DNA of 64,000 bases. Origin: Micromonospora echinaurantiaca (GTDB lineage: Bacteria > Actinomycetota > Actinomycetes > Mycobacteriales > Micromonosporaceae). The DNA is taken from assembly GCF_900090235.1 (NCBI RefSeq), contig NZ_LT607750.1, forward strand, positions 4,021,001 to 4,085,000, in the 5' to 3' direction. A program made the translations under genes and the position numbers. The notes under the pieces were generated by a model, which did not search any database, had not been told where the DNA came from, and saw only the letters and a list, made by a program, of their open reading frames with translations. Of this stretch, positions 16,157-24,330 are shown piece by piece. Numbering within the stretch: position 1 is the stretch's first letter; each line of letters starts with the position of its first letter.

Positions 16157-17323
16157 TCAGAGCAGAGTGGCGTTCCAGTACGACAGCACGGGACCGATCA
16201 TCTGGAAGCGGACCCAGGAGGAGCATGTCCGGGTACCGCCCAGGTTGTTCCGGGGGCAGACGAACTGCGGGCTCGCCGCTCCCACGATGGTGCCCGCGTA
16301 GGCCCACCGAGGGCTGACGATGTGCACCGGGCCGCCGCTGTCGCCGTGCCCGGCGGAAGCCACCCCGTCCCTACCGGCGGTGGCCGTGCCGCAGGTCAGC
16401 CGGCCGGTGATGTCGGTGCAGTAGTTCGTCTTGATGACGGTCAGGCCGCCACACACCTCGCCGCTGTAGGCGCCGTTGAAGCAGACGCCCGAGCCCTCCG
16501 CCGACGTCCAGGGCGTGGCCGACATTCCCTGGAGGGTGGTGTCGGTGCGGAACATCGTCGCCGACCCCGTGCCGGTGACGATCGCCGTGTCCGTGCCCCG
16601 GTCACGGGTGTCGATCCAGTTCTTCCGGCCGACGTACTCGGAGCCGTTGTAGAGGTAGGCACCGTTGGCGAAGCAGTGCGCCGCGGTGAGGAAGTAGTTG
16701 ACTCCGTTGCGCCGGATGCCCGGCCCGATGGTGCACGACGAGTAGCCGTCGTTCAGTTCGGCGCCCGCGCTCCAAGGCGAGAAGTCGTCCCAGCGGGAGA
16801 GGAAGAGGGCGTCCTTCTCCGGCTCCGGAACCTCCTCGATCTCGATGTCCGCACCGAACCGCTCCCGCAGTGTCCGCACCGTGGCCTCGGACGGCTTGAC
16901 CACCCCGAGGCGCAGCGTGTTGGTGGACTCGTGCGGTCCCCACTCGACCAGCCGGATGCCGGCCTGCCGCAGCGCCGCCACGTGGTCGCTCACCTTGTCC
17001 CGCCGGTCCACCAACTCCCGGTAGGTGTACCGGGCACCCTCGTGCACGACCACTTCGCCGGAGATCGACCGGACGGCGGCCGCACTTGCCGCCGCCGCGG
17101 CCCGCCCCTGGTAGGAGACGTGAACCCGGCCGTCCGGGTCCACCCAGTGGCCCGCGTACCGGCTGTCCCCGTGCGCCACCCGCCACGCGTCCTGGGCCAG
17201 CGCGGTGGCCTTCATCAACCGGTCCTCACTCGACGCCGGTGCGGCGCTGGCCGCCCCCGGCATGACGCCGGCGGCGACCAGGGCGAGCACCAGGAGCGCT
17301 CCGGGCAGTGTCCTTCTTCGCAT
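16157..17323 (-). CDS. Secreted trypsin-like serine protease with N-terminal pro-region
   Basis: 388 residues from the ATG at 17323, preceded by GAGGAG; an in-frame upstream start would spoil the signal peptide. Signal peptide residues 1-27 (cleavage near ASA). A pro-like region of about 160 residues follows. The S1 domain has its triad at H216 (TAAHC), D245 (GTDTAIV) and S329 (GDSGGP). Several cysteines (C197, C217, C281, C291, C302, C311) can form disulfides. Likely extracellular protein degradation or cell-wall remodelling. It is flanked by a 400-bp non-coding stretch that should contain its promoter. Confidence 0.9.
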   Translation of the reverse strand: MRRRTLPGALLVLALVAAGVMPGAASAAPASSEDRLMKATALAQDAWRVAHGDSRYAGHWVDPDGRVHVSYQGRAAAAASAAAVRSISGEVVVHEGARYTYRELVDRRDKVSDHVAALRQAGIRLVEWGPHESTNTLRLGVVKPSEATVRTLRERFGADIEIEEVPEPEKDALFLSRWDDFSPWSAGAELNDGYSSCTIGPGIRRNGVNYFLTAAHCFANGAYLYNGSEYVGRKNWIDTRDRGTDTAIVTGTGSATMFRTDTTLQGMSATPWTSAEGSGVCFNGAYSGEVCGGLTVIKTNYCTDITGRLTCGTATAGRDGVASAGHGDSGGPVHIVSPRWAYAGTIVGAASPQFVCPRNNLGGTRTCSSWVRFQMIGPVLSYWNATLL

Positions 17324-17693
17324 GTACAGCTCCTCTCCACGGAAGCACGACCGCATGAGGACACACGGGAGCGACGGGCGACCTGATCTGGTCGAGCCGT
17401 CGGAAGGGCTGCGTTCCGCGCCGAGCGCTGGGTCACGAGCTGACGGAACGCGGCGTCAGAGCAGCCGGCTCCGCGGGACGGATGCCGGCTGGCCGGAAGT
17501 CGAGTCGTCAGTCGGAAGAGCTGGGTGCGCGCGATCGACAAGACATGGATCCCCCGTGATGATCCTCCGCCAAGAGATTGACGTGCGCCGAACTCTACGG
17601 ACCGCGCAGAGCGATGTAAAGACCACGCAGCGGAACGCTCGCCTTGCCAGACATCATCGTGTCCCTCAGGAACGATATGGGGTTAGACAACAG
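17324..17693. other. Intergenic region, lower GC, no gene seen
   Basis: About 370 bp between the protease start and the PadR gene. GC content falls visibly toward the right (17560-17700), consistent with divergent promoters. I see no convincing reading frame, RNA gene or repeat, only the TGTGTG-C-CACACA palindrome at its right end. Confidence 0.5.
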
Positions 17694-17706
17694 TGTGTGC
17701 CACACA
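17694..17706. promoter_or_regulatory. Candidate PadR operator
   Basis: TGTGTG (17694-17699), C, CACACA (17701-17706): a perfect inverted repeat ending 14 bp before the PadR start. PadR proteins usually repress their own promoter through such AC/GT-rich dyads. Confidence 0.5.
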
Positions 17707-17720
17707 GTATCGTGTGATGC

Positions 17721-18062
17721 ATGGTGAGCGATGAGATCCTGCGGACCCACCTCCAGGAATTGCGCCGGGGCACGGTCGTGGTGGCGAGCCTCGTCGCCCT
17801 GCGCCGCCCCGACTACGGCTACGCGCTGCTGCAACGCCTCACGAACCACGGCTTCCCGGTCGACGCCAACACGCTCTACCCGCTGCTGCGGCGGCTGGAG
17901 GAGCAGGGGCTGCTGACCAGCGAGTGGAACACCGAGGAGAGCCGGCCGCGCAAGTTCTACCGGACCAGCGAGGAGGGCGAGTCGGTGCTGGGCCGACTCC
18001 TCGCCGACCTGGCCGCCGTACAGACCTCCCTGACCGGACTGATCGAAGGAGCCGACCGATGA
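17721..18062 (+). CDS. PadR-family transcriptional regulator
   Basis: 113 residues, a compact PadR. The winged helix includes YGYALLQRLTNHGFPVDANTLYPLLRRLEEQGLLTSEW, followed by the wing RPRKFYRTSEEGE and a C-terminal dimerisation helix. Its stop overlaps the ATG of the next gene (ATGA at 18059-18062). PadR plus a HAAS-domain membrane protein is a widespread actinobacterial and firmicute pairing, in which the regulator represses its own operon. Confidence 0.92.
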   Translation: MVSDEILRTHLQELRRGTVVVASLVALRRPDYGYALLQRLTNHGFPVDANTLYPLLRRLEEQGLLTSEWNTEESRPRKFYRTSEEGESVLGRLLADLAAVQTSLTGLIEGADR

Positions 18063-19009
18063 CCACCCTGACCGACCGATACCTTGCCGCGACCCTGCGC
18101 TCGGTGCCGGTCGCGCGCCGCGAGGAGATCGCCACCGAGCTGCGCGGCTCGATCGAGGACATGATCGACGGGCGCACGGCCGGCGGGCAGGACGCCACCA
18201 CCGCCGAGCGGGAGGTGCTCACCGAGCTGGGCGACCCGGCGCAGCTCGCCGCCCGCTACTCCGACCGCCGGTTGCAGCTCATCGGCCCGACCTACTACCT
18301 GGCCTGGGAGCGGCTGCTGAAGCTGCTGCTCAGCTTCGTGCCGGCCACGGTCGGCGTGGTGGTCGGGCTGCTCGCGGCCGCCGACGGCGACAACCCCGGC
18401 GGGGCGGTCGGCGAGGGTGTCGCCACCGCCCTCTCGGTGGCGCTGCACATCGCGTTCTGGGTCACCCTGGTCTTCGCGGTGCTGGAGCGCACCAAGACTC
18501 CGCTGGACCTGCCCCGGTGGAGCGTCGACCAGCTCCCGGAGGGCCCGGTCGACCGGCAGATCACGCTGACCGACACCGCCGCCTCGATCGGCTTCCTGGC
18601 GCTGTTCATCGCCTACCTGCCGGTGCAGCACTTCCGGTCGTTCGTGCCCACCGACGGCGACGAGAACCTGCCGATCCTCGACCCGGCGCTGTGGAGCTTC
18701 TGGCTGCCGTTCCTGATCGCGGTGCTGGTCGCCACCGTCGGGCTGGAGATCGCCAAGTACCGGGCCGGCCGGTGGACCTGGCCGCTGGTCGCGGTCAACG
18801 CCGTGCTCAACCTGGCGTTCGCGGTGCCGGTGATCTGGCTGATGTCGACCGACCGGCTGCTCAACCCCGACTTCGTCGACCGCTTCGAGTGGCTCGGCGA
18901 GGGCGACAACCTCAACACCGTCGCCACCGTGGTGGTCGCCGGCACGGCGCTGATCGCGCTCTGGGACACCGTCGACAGCGCGATCAAGGCGTACCGCGCC
19001 CGGCACTGA
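18059..19009 (+). CDS. Membrane protein with N-terminal HAAS (permease-prefix) domain
   Basis: 316 residues from the ATG at 18059, which overlaps the PadR stop. The N-terminal 75 residues are a helical domain (DRYLAATLRSVPVARREEIATELRGSIEDMID, then LTELGDPAQLAARY), characteristic of the HAAS/DUF1700 group. Six or so hydrophobic helices follow. These proteins are regulated by the adjacent PadR protein; their biochemical role is not established. The operon ends in a strong hairpin at 19024. Confidence 0.85.
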   Translation: MTTLTDRYLAATLRSVPVARREEIATELRGSIEDMIDGRTAGGQDATTAEREVLTELGDPAQLAARYSDRRLQLIGPTYYLAWERLLKLLLSFVPATVGVVVGLLAAADGDNPGGAVGEGVATALSVALHIAFWVTLVFAVLERTKTPLDLPRWSVDQLPEGPVDRQITLTDTAASIGFLALFIAYLPVQHFRSFVPTDGDENLPILDPALWSFWLPFLIAVLVATVGLEIAKYRAGRWTWPLVAVNAVLNLAFAVPVIWLMSTDRLLNPDFVDRFEWLGEGDNLNTVATVVVAGTALIALWDTVDSAIKAYRARH

Positions 19010-19023
19010 CCCGCACGAGCGTC

Positions 19024-19056
19024 GCGGCCCGGCACCCACGGGGGGTGCCGGGCCGC
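19024..19056. terminator. Bidirectional hairpin terminator
   Basis: 14-bp perfect stem (19024-19037 with 19043-19056), 5-nt loop, between convergent genes. Confidence 0.8.
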
Positions 19057-19077
19057 GGCCGTCGGCGGCGCACGACC

Positions 19078-20007
19078 TCAGCGGCTCACCGCGGTCTCCC
19101 GCCCGAGCCGGGACAGCTTCTCCGGATTGCGTACGGCGTAGAGCCCGCTGACCAGGCCGTCGTCGATGCGCACCGCGATGACCGTGTCGAGTTCGCCGTC
19201 GAGCCGGAGGATCAGCGCTGGGTGGCCGTTGACGTGCGACGGCTCCAGCGACGCCACGGCGGCGAACCGGTCCAGCCCGGCGGCCAGCAGACGGGCCACC
19301 TTGTCGGCCCCCACGATGGGCCGCAGCACGGCCTGCTTGACCCCACCACCGTCGCCCAGCAGGACGACGTCCGGCGCGAGGACGTCGAGCAGGTGCCGCA
19401 GGTCTCCCGTCTCGACCGCCCGCTGGAACGCCGCCAGCGCCTCCCGGGTCTGGGCCGCGGAGGCGACCCCGCGCGGTCGGCGCGCCGCGACGTGCGCCCG
19501 CGCCCGGTGGGCGATCTGGCGGACCGCGACCTGGCTCTTGTCGACCGCCGCCGCGATCTCGTCGTAGTCCAGGTCGAACACGTCGCGCAGCACGAACACC
19601 GCGCGCTCGGTCGGCGTGAGCGTCTCCAGCACCAGCAGCATCGCCATCGAGACGCTGTCGGCCAACTCGACGTCCTCGGCCACGTCGGGTGCGGTCAGCA
19701 GCGGCTCGGGCAACCACGAGCCGACGTAGGACTCCTTGCGGCGGCGCAGCGTCCGCAGCCGGGTCAGCGCCTGCCGGGTGGTGATCCGGACCAGGTAGGC
19801 ACGCTGGTCCCGCACCTGGTCGAGATCGACGCCCGCCCACCGCAACCAGGTCTCCTGGAGGACGTCCTCGGCGTCGGCGGCCGAGCCGAGCATCTCGTAG
19901 GCGACGGTGAACAGCAGGTTGCGGTGGGCGAGGAACGCCTCGGTGGCGGCGTCCACCCGGTCGCCGCCGACGTGCGGCTCGGCGGTGTCCAGTGGTCGCT
20001 CGCTCAT
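19078..20007 (-). CDS. ECF41-type sigma factor with SnoaL-like C-terminal domain
   Basis: 309 residues from the ATG at 20007; an upstream frame adds 33 unlikely residues. Region 2 (AYEMLGSAADAEDVLQETWLRW) and region 4 (LRDVFDLDYDEIAAAVDKSQVAVRQIAHRAR) are followed by a fused SnoaL-like domain of about 110 residues. The conserved NPEKL near the C-terminus corresponds to the NPDKL signature of ECF41 sigma factors, in which this extension acts as a built-in regulator in place of an anti-sigma protein. It faces an SDR-DoxX operon; ECF41 genes are normally next to the oxidoreductase-type genes they control. Confidence 0.9.
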   Translation of the reverse strand: MSERPLDTAEPHVGGDRVDAATEAFLAHRNLLFTVAYEMLGSAADAEDVLQETWLRWAGVDLDQVRDQRAYLVRITTRQALTRLRTLRRRKESYVGSWLPEPLLTAPDVAEDVELADSVSMAMLLVLETLTPTERAVFVLRDVFDLDYDEIAAAVDKSQVAVRQIAHRARAHVAARRPRGVASAAQTREALAAFQRAVETGDLRHLLDVLAPDVVLLGDGGGVKQAVLRPIVGADKVARLLAAGLDRFAAVASLEPSHVNGHPALILRLDGELDTVIAVRIDDGLVSGLYAVRNPEKLSRLGRETAVSR

Positions 20008-20047
20008 GGCCGGCTCCTGCCCTCGCTGTCGGTCGTGCCACCCACAC

Positions 20048-20074
20048 GACACCGGTCCCCGCCACCCTGTGACA
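20048..20074 (-). promoter_or_regulatory. ECF41-type promoter motif for the sigma gene
   Basis: On the minus strand TGTCACA (20068-20074), a 16-nt spacer, then TGTC (20048-20051). The published ECF41 promoter pattern is TGTCACA with a CGTC -10 element. It points into the sigma gene, suggesting autoregulation. Confidence 0.6.
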
Positions 20075-20108
20075 TCCGCGCTCGGTGGCACGGGCCACAT
20101 CGCCACCC

Positions 20109-20135
20109 TGTCACGGGGACGGGGGCGGCGGCATC
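20109..20135 (+). promoter_or_regulatory. ECF41-type promoter motif for the SDR-DoxX operon
   Basis: TGTCACG (20109-20115), a 16-nt spacer, then CATC (20132-20135). One mismatch in each element relative to TGTCACA/CGTC. It points toward the SDR gene at 20206. Confidence 0.5.
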
Positions 20136-20205
20136 TTCATGTCCGTCAGGACGCTGCGCCGGACGATCGGTGCCGCACGTAACCCGCACGAGCAGGAGCT
20201 TCGTC

Positions 20206-20973
20206 GTGAACGAGGACAGAACAGACCGGAAGATCGCTCTGGTCACCGGGGCGAACAAGGGGATCGGCCGGGCGACCGCCGAGCAGTTCGCCGCGCTCGG
20301 CATGACGGTGCTGATCGGCGCCCGGGACCCGCGGCGCGGCGAGGAGGCCGCCACGGCGGTGCGCGCGGCCGGCGGCGACGCCCACCCGGTCACCCTGGAC
20401 GTCACCGACGCGGGCACCGCCCGGGCCGCCGCACGGTGGATCGAGGGGCGCTTCGGCCGCCTCGACGTGCTGGTCAACAACGCCGGCATCACCGGCTCCG
20501 GGCAGGTGTCGCCGGCCGACGCCCACGATCAGGTGCCCAGCTCGGTCGACCTGGACATGGTCCGGTCGGTGTTCGAGACCAACGTCTTCGGCGTGATCGC
20601 GGTGACCAACGCCCTGCTGCCGCTGCTGCGCCGGTCGCCGGCGCCGCGGATCGTCAACGTCAGCAGCCACGCCGCGTCGCTGACCCTGTCCAGCGACCCG
20701 GACGGCCCGCTGGCCGGCCTGCTGCCGTCGGCGGCGTACTCGCCGGCCAAGACCGCGCTGAGCGCGCTGACCGTGCAGTACGCCAACGAGCTGCGCAAGG
20801 ACGGCATCCTGGTCAACGCCGTCGCCCCCGGCTTCTGCGCCACGGACAGCAACAACCACACCGGCTTCCTCACCCCCGCGCAGGGTGCGGCGGTGGTGGT
20901 GCGCCTGGCCACCCTCGGCGCGGACGGACCGACCGCCGGGTTCTTCGGCGCCGACGGCCCGCTGCCCTGGTAG
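20206..20973 (+). CDS. Short-chain dehydrogenase/reductase
   Basis: 255 residues from the GTG at 20206, preceded by AGGAG. The Rossmann motif TGANKGIGRA is near residues 16-25, NNAG lies near residue 90, and the catalytic set is a Ser in VNVSSHAASL and YSPAKTAL (Y-x3-K). The sequence type (carbonyl-reductase-like, with an insertion before the active-site Ser) suggests NADPH-dependent reduction of carbonyl compounds. It is probably transcribed with the DoxX-like gene and controlled by the divergent ECF41 sigma factor. Confidence 0.9.
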   Translation: MNEDRTDRKIALVTGANKGIGRATAEQFAALGMTVLIGARDPRRGEEAATAVRAAGGDAHPVTLDVTDAGTARAAARWIEGRFGRLDVLVNNAGITGSGQVSPADAHDQVPSSVDLDMVRSVFETNVFGVIAVTNALLPLLRRSPAPRIVNVSSHAASLTLSSDPDGPLAGLLPSAAYSPAKTALSALTVQYANELRKDGILVNAVAPGFCATDSNNHTGFLTPAQGAAVVVRLATLGADGPTAGFFGADGPLPW

Positions 20974-21058
20974 CACTCCGGTTCGCGCGGGGCGACCAGC
21001 TGGCCCGCTCAGCCGCACCCGACCACCGGAATCACCGACAACCCTGCAAGGAGATCTG

Positions 21059-21445
21059 ATGAACCTCGCACTGTGGGTCGTTACCGGCCTGCTCGCCGCC
21101 GTCCTCCTGGTCAGCACCTCCAAGATGTTCGTCCCCAGGGAGAAGATCGCCGCCAAAGGCGGCCGCGCCGCGGAATGGGTCATGGACTTCAGCCCCGGCG
21201 CCCTCCGGGTCATCGGAACCCTCGAGATCCTGGCCGCGGCGGGCCTGATCCTGCCCGCCGTCCTCGACATCGCGCCGGTGCTGGTGCCGGTGACCGCCAC
21301 CTGTGTGGCCCTGCTGTTCGCCGGCGCGGCGACCATGCGCCTCCGCCGGGGCGAGCGGGCGACGATCGTTCCCGACCTGGTCTATCTCGCCCTGGCCGTC
21401 TTCGTGGCCTGGGGACGTTTTGGCCCCGAGTCCTTCACCGGCTGA
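21059..21445 (+). CDS. DoxX-family membrane protein
   Basis: 128 residues from the ATG at 21059 with AAGGAGA 5 nt upstream. Four predicted membrane helices: residues about 4-22, 48-66, 72-90 and 102-118. The motif SPGALRVIGTLEILAAAGLILP is typical of DoxX-like proteins. It lies 85 bp after the SDR gene on the same strand. Members are linked to thiol and oxidative stress or quinone chemistry in some bacteria; the role here is not known. Confidence 0.85.
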   Translation: MNLALWVVTGLLAAVLLVSTSKMFVPREKIAAKGGRAAEWVMDFSPGALRVIGTLEILAAAGLILPAVLDIAPVLVPVTATCVALLFAGAATMRLRRGERATIVPDLVYLALAVFVAWGRFGPESFTG

Positions 21446-21450
21446 CCCGC

Positions 21451-21481
21451 GTCGGGCCGCCCCTGCCCGGGGCGGCCCGAC
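21451..21481. terminator. Bidirectional hairpin terminator
   Basis: 13-bp perfect stem (21451-21463 with 21469-21481), loop of 5 nt, between convergent genes. Confidence 0.8.
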
Positions 21482-21502
21482 GCCGCACGTCTGGGGCCGC
21501 GG

Positions 21503-21715
21503 CTACCGGTCGCCGCGCGGGCGCAGCGCCCCGCTGGTGGCCGCGGCCAGGAAACCGGTCCAGGCCGTCGGGCCGAAGGCCAGCACCGGTCCGCCACGAT
21601 CCTTGCTGTCGCGTACGCCGACCACGCCGGCGATGTTCGTCGCCACCTCGACACAGGTGGACCCGCCGTTGTCGCTGCGGGTGGACTTGCGCCAGACCGC
21701 ACCGGTCAGGTCCAT
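21503..21715 (-). CDS. DUF397 small protein
   Basis: 70 residues from the ATG at 21715. MDLTGAVWRKSTRSDNGGSTCVEVA, then VRDSKDRGGPVLAF and W-FL, is the DUF397 pattern. DUF397 proteins are almost always encoded next to XRE/DUF5753 regulators in actinobacteria, in the BldB/WhiJ-type developmental gene systems. The start overlaps the end of the regulator gene by 10 bp, so the two are coupled. Confidence 0.93.
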   Translation of the reverse strand: MDLTGAVWRKSTRSDNGGSTCVEVATNIAGVVGVRDSKDRGGPVLAFGPTAWTGFLAAATSGALRPRGDR

Positions 21716-22512
21716 GACTGTGCCACCTCCGCGACGAGTTCCCGGGACGCCCGGCGCGGCAGCGCCTCGCCCCGCAGGCTCTCCCACCTGCGTTGAAGGC
21801 TATCAACGTCGGCTGAGTGGTCGCTCAGATGCGCGCGCAGCGGAGTGTCCACGTGCGCCACCTCGGCTCCCTCTGGCGTCCGAGCCAGGATGAAGGCACC
21901 CGCCAGCCCCGCGTGCATGCCGGCGTCGGCGGGCACCACGTGCAGGTCGACATGCGGCAGCTCGGTGACCCGCAGCAGGTGCGCGAACTGCTCGGCCATC
22001 ACCGCACGGCCACCGATCCGGCGACGCAGCACCACCTCGTCCACCACGAAGACGACCTCCGGCGGAACCTCCCGGCTGAGCACCGCCTGTCGGCCGAGTC
22101 GGGAGGTGACCCGCTGCTCCACCTCGGGCTCGCGCAGCATGCCGCCGCCGGTGAGCACCGCGCGGGCGTACGCCTCGGTCTGGAGCAGGCCGGGGATCAG
22201 CGACGGCTCGAACCAGCGGATCAGGGTGGCCTCCGCCTCCACCTGGATCCACTCCCGCAGCCACGGCGGCGCCGCGTCGGCGCGGACCAGCGCGAGCAAC
22301 CGCTCGAAGAAGCCGCCGGACTCCAGCGCCGCGTCGACCCGGCCGACGAAGTCCTGCGACGGGGTGCGGTGGCCGATCTCCACCATGCCGACCAGCGACG
22401 ACGAGTAGTTGATCCGCTGGGCCAGGTCCTCCTGGCTGAGCCCCCGGTCGCGCCGGGCCCGGCGCAGTTCACCGCCGAGGAACTCCAGCGTGGACAGCCG
22501 CCCGTCGCTCAT
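21706..22512 (-). CDS. XRE-family regulator with DUF5753 domain
   Basis: 268 residues. The N-terminal helix-turn-helix reads ELRRARRDRGLSQEDLAQRINYSSSLVGMVEIGHRTPS (residues 14-51). The DUF5753 domain covers the rest, with the hallmark W-R-FEPSLIPGLLQTEAYARAVL. These WhiJ-like regulators act with DUF397 partners, probably in differentiation or in responses to small effectors. Divergent from the small Cys-rich gene at 22632; the 119-bp gap should contain both promoters. Confidence 0.93.
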   Translation of the reverse strand: MSDGRLSTLEFLGGELRRARRDRGLSQEDLAQRINYSSSLVGMVEIGHRTPSQDFVGRVDAALESGGFFERLLALVRADAAPPWLREWIQVEAEATLIRWFEPSLIPGLLQTEAYARAVLTGGGMLREPEVEQRVTSRLGRQAVLSREVPPEVVFVVDEVVLRRRIGGRAVMAEQFAHLLRVTELPHVDLHVVPADAGMHAGLAGAFILARTPEGAEVAHVDTPLRAHLSDHSADVDSLQRRWESLRGEALPRRASRELVAEVAQSWT

Positions 22513-22631
22513 CACACCTCCACCACAGCCCCGCACCGCACCGCCACCGCCGAAGGGTGGCCCGTCGATGCCTTCCGACCGTAGTCGGCCGGGCAGCAGA
22601 GTGTGAACAGGCACGACGGAGGAGGTCGACG

Positions 22632-23033
22632 ATGGGTGGGCGCGCGGAATCCGTACCCCGGACGGGGCGGCGGCACGTCGCGGCGCGGCCGGCCTGGCGG
22701 TGCCGGGCCTGCGCGGCGCCCTGGCCCTGCCAGCCGGCGAAGCTGGCGCTGCGGGTCGAGTACGCGCACGACCCGGTCGGCCTCTCGGTCTACCTCTGCG
22801 TGCTGCTGCACGAGGCCGCCGCGGACTGGCTGCGACTGCGGCCCCGGCCACCGGACCCGGCCGAGCTGTTCGCCCGGTTCGTCGGCTGGACCCGGCCGGT
22901 CGGGGCGGCCGCCGAGCGCGGGCGGCTGGACCGGCTGCTCGACCGGGTGACCGCCGCCGGGCCCGGCACCCGCCGCCGGGCCGGGCCGGGACGTCCCGGC
23001 CGGGTACCTGACCGGCGCCGGCCCGCCGGATGA
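22632..23033 (+). CDS. Small WRCxxC...WPC protein of unknown function
   Basis: 133 residues from the ATG at 22632, preceded by a strong GGAGGAGG. The core is WRCRACAAPWPCQPAKLAL, three cysteines in C-x2-C-x5-C spacing that could bind metal, followed by two helices (YLCVLLHEAAADWL). The C-terminus is basic and disordered. Homologous small proteins in Micromonosporaceae are often labelled flavin reductase, but nothing in the sequence supports that. Position beside XRE/DUF5753-DUF397 genes suggests a link to that regulatory family. Confidence 0.7.
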   Translation: MGGRAESVPRTGRRHVAARPAWRCRACAAPWPCQPAKLALRVEYAHDPVGLSVYLCVLLHEAAADWLRLRPRPPDPAELFARFVGWTRPVGAAAERGRLDRLLDRVTAAGPGTRRRAGPGRPGRVPDRRRPAG

Positions 23034-23046
23034 GATCCTCACCAGG

Positions 23047-24330
23047 GTGACCACCGAGACGGAAGACTGGCGGCGGCCCGGGCCCACCCCGGAGCAGCGG
23101 CGGTTCGACGTCTACGCCGGGCTGGCCGCCACGGTGCTGGCCCTGTTCAGCCTCACCCTGGCCCGCAGCACCGGGGCGTTCCTGCTCGGGCCGCCGCCGT
23201 CCGGCCCGGAGCAGGTCTTCTGGACCGTCGCGGTGACCCTGCCGCTGATCTGGCGGCGCCGCTTCCCGGCCACCGTCACGCTGGTGATCTCGGCGGCGTT
23301 CATCGCCGCCCAGGCGCGCTCCGCCCCGGAGACCCAGCTGTCCGGGTGGGCGCTGTTCGCCGCGATCTACACCCTCGGCGCGTGGGGGCGCGACCGCCGG
23401 CTGTCCAAGCGGCTGCGGATGGGCGTCATCGCCACCATGTTCGTCTGGCTCGGGGTGTACTACGCGACCACCATCGGCAGCATTCCGCCGGACGCCTTCG
23501 CCCGCGCGGTCGGGCCGGTGCCCCCGGTGCTCGCCGCGATCGTCAGCGGCGTGCTGGTCAACGGGCTGTACTTCGGGTTCGCGTACTTCTTCGGGGAGAC
23601 CGCGTGGCTGGCCGCCCGCCGCCAGCACGAGCTGGCCGACCAGGCCGAGCAGCTGCGCCGGTCGCAGGCCGAGGTCCGCGAGCACGCGGTGGTCGGCGAG
23701 CGGGTCCGCATCGCCCGGGAACTGCACGACGTGGTGGCCCACCACGTGTCGGTGATGGGGGTGCAGGCGTCCGCCGCCCGGCGGGTCCTCGACAAGGACC
23801 CGGTCAAGGCCCGCACGGCGCTCGGCGCGATCGAGGAGACCGCCCGCACGGCGGTCGACGAGCTGCGCCGGATGCTCGGCGTGCTGCGCGCCCGCGACGC
23901 CCGCCCCGACGGCGTCGAACCCGCCGACCCGGCCGGCATCGACCAGGTCGCGGCCGTGGTGGACCGGGCCCGCGAGGCCGGGCTGCGGGCCACCCTGGGG
24001 GTGTACGGGGACCGGGTGCCGCTGCCCGATTCGGTGTCCCAGGCCGCCTACCGGGTGGCCCAGGAGGCCGTCACGAACACGCTCAAGCACGCCACCGGGG
24101 CGACCGTGCTGGACGTACGGATCCGCTACCTGGCACACGAGGTGGAGGTCGACGTGACCGACGACGGACGGGCCACCCGCCCGGCGAACGCCGACGGGCT
24201 GGGCCTGATCGGCATGCGCGAGCGGGTCGCCACGCACGGCGGCGCGCTGGAGGTCGGCCCGCGCCCCGGCGGCGGCTGGCGCGCGCGGGCACGCTTCCCG
24301 CTGCCGGTGCCGGCGGAGCGTCCGGCATGA
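23047..24330 (+). CDS. Sensor histidine kinase, NarL/DesK type (HisKA_3)
   Basis: 427 residues from the GTG at 23047. The N-terminal 170 residues hold five to six membrane helices with short loops. A coiled-coil linker (HELADQAEQLRRSQAEV) leads to the HisKA_3 box ERVRIARELHDVVAHHVSVM with the phospho-accepting His. The HATPase ends with GLGLIGMRERV. The stop lies in an ATGA that once likely overlapped the response-regulator start, but an 80-bp repeat now sits between the genes. Probably controls the ABC exporter encoded downstream. Confidence 0.93.
   Translation: MTTETEDWRRPGPTPEQRRFDVYAGLAATVLALFSLTLARSTGAFLLGPPPSGPEQVFWTVAVTLPLIWRRRFPATVTLVISAAFIAAQARSAPETQLSGWALFAAIYTLGAWGRDRRLSKRLRMGVIATMFVWLGVYYATTIGSIPPDAFARAVGPVPPVLAAIVSGVLVNGLYFGFAYFFGETAWLAARRQHELADQAEQLRRSQAEVREHAVVGERVRIARELHDVVAHHVSVMGVQASAARRVLDKDPVKARTALGAIEETARTAVDELRRMLGVLRARDARPDGVEPADPAGIDQVAAVVDRAREAGLRATLGVYGDRVPLPDSVSQAAYRVAQEAVTNTLKHATGATVLDVRIRYLAHEVEVDVTDDGRATRPANADGLGLIGMRERVATHGGALEVGPRPGGGWRARARFPLPVPAERPA

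Noticed and set aside
18517..20973. 818-codon + strand frame ending in the SDR
   Set aside because: Only the last 255 codons (from 20206) are homologous to a protein family; the upstream part crosses the HAAS gene, a terminator and the ECF41 sigma gene.
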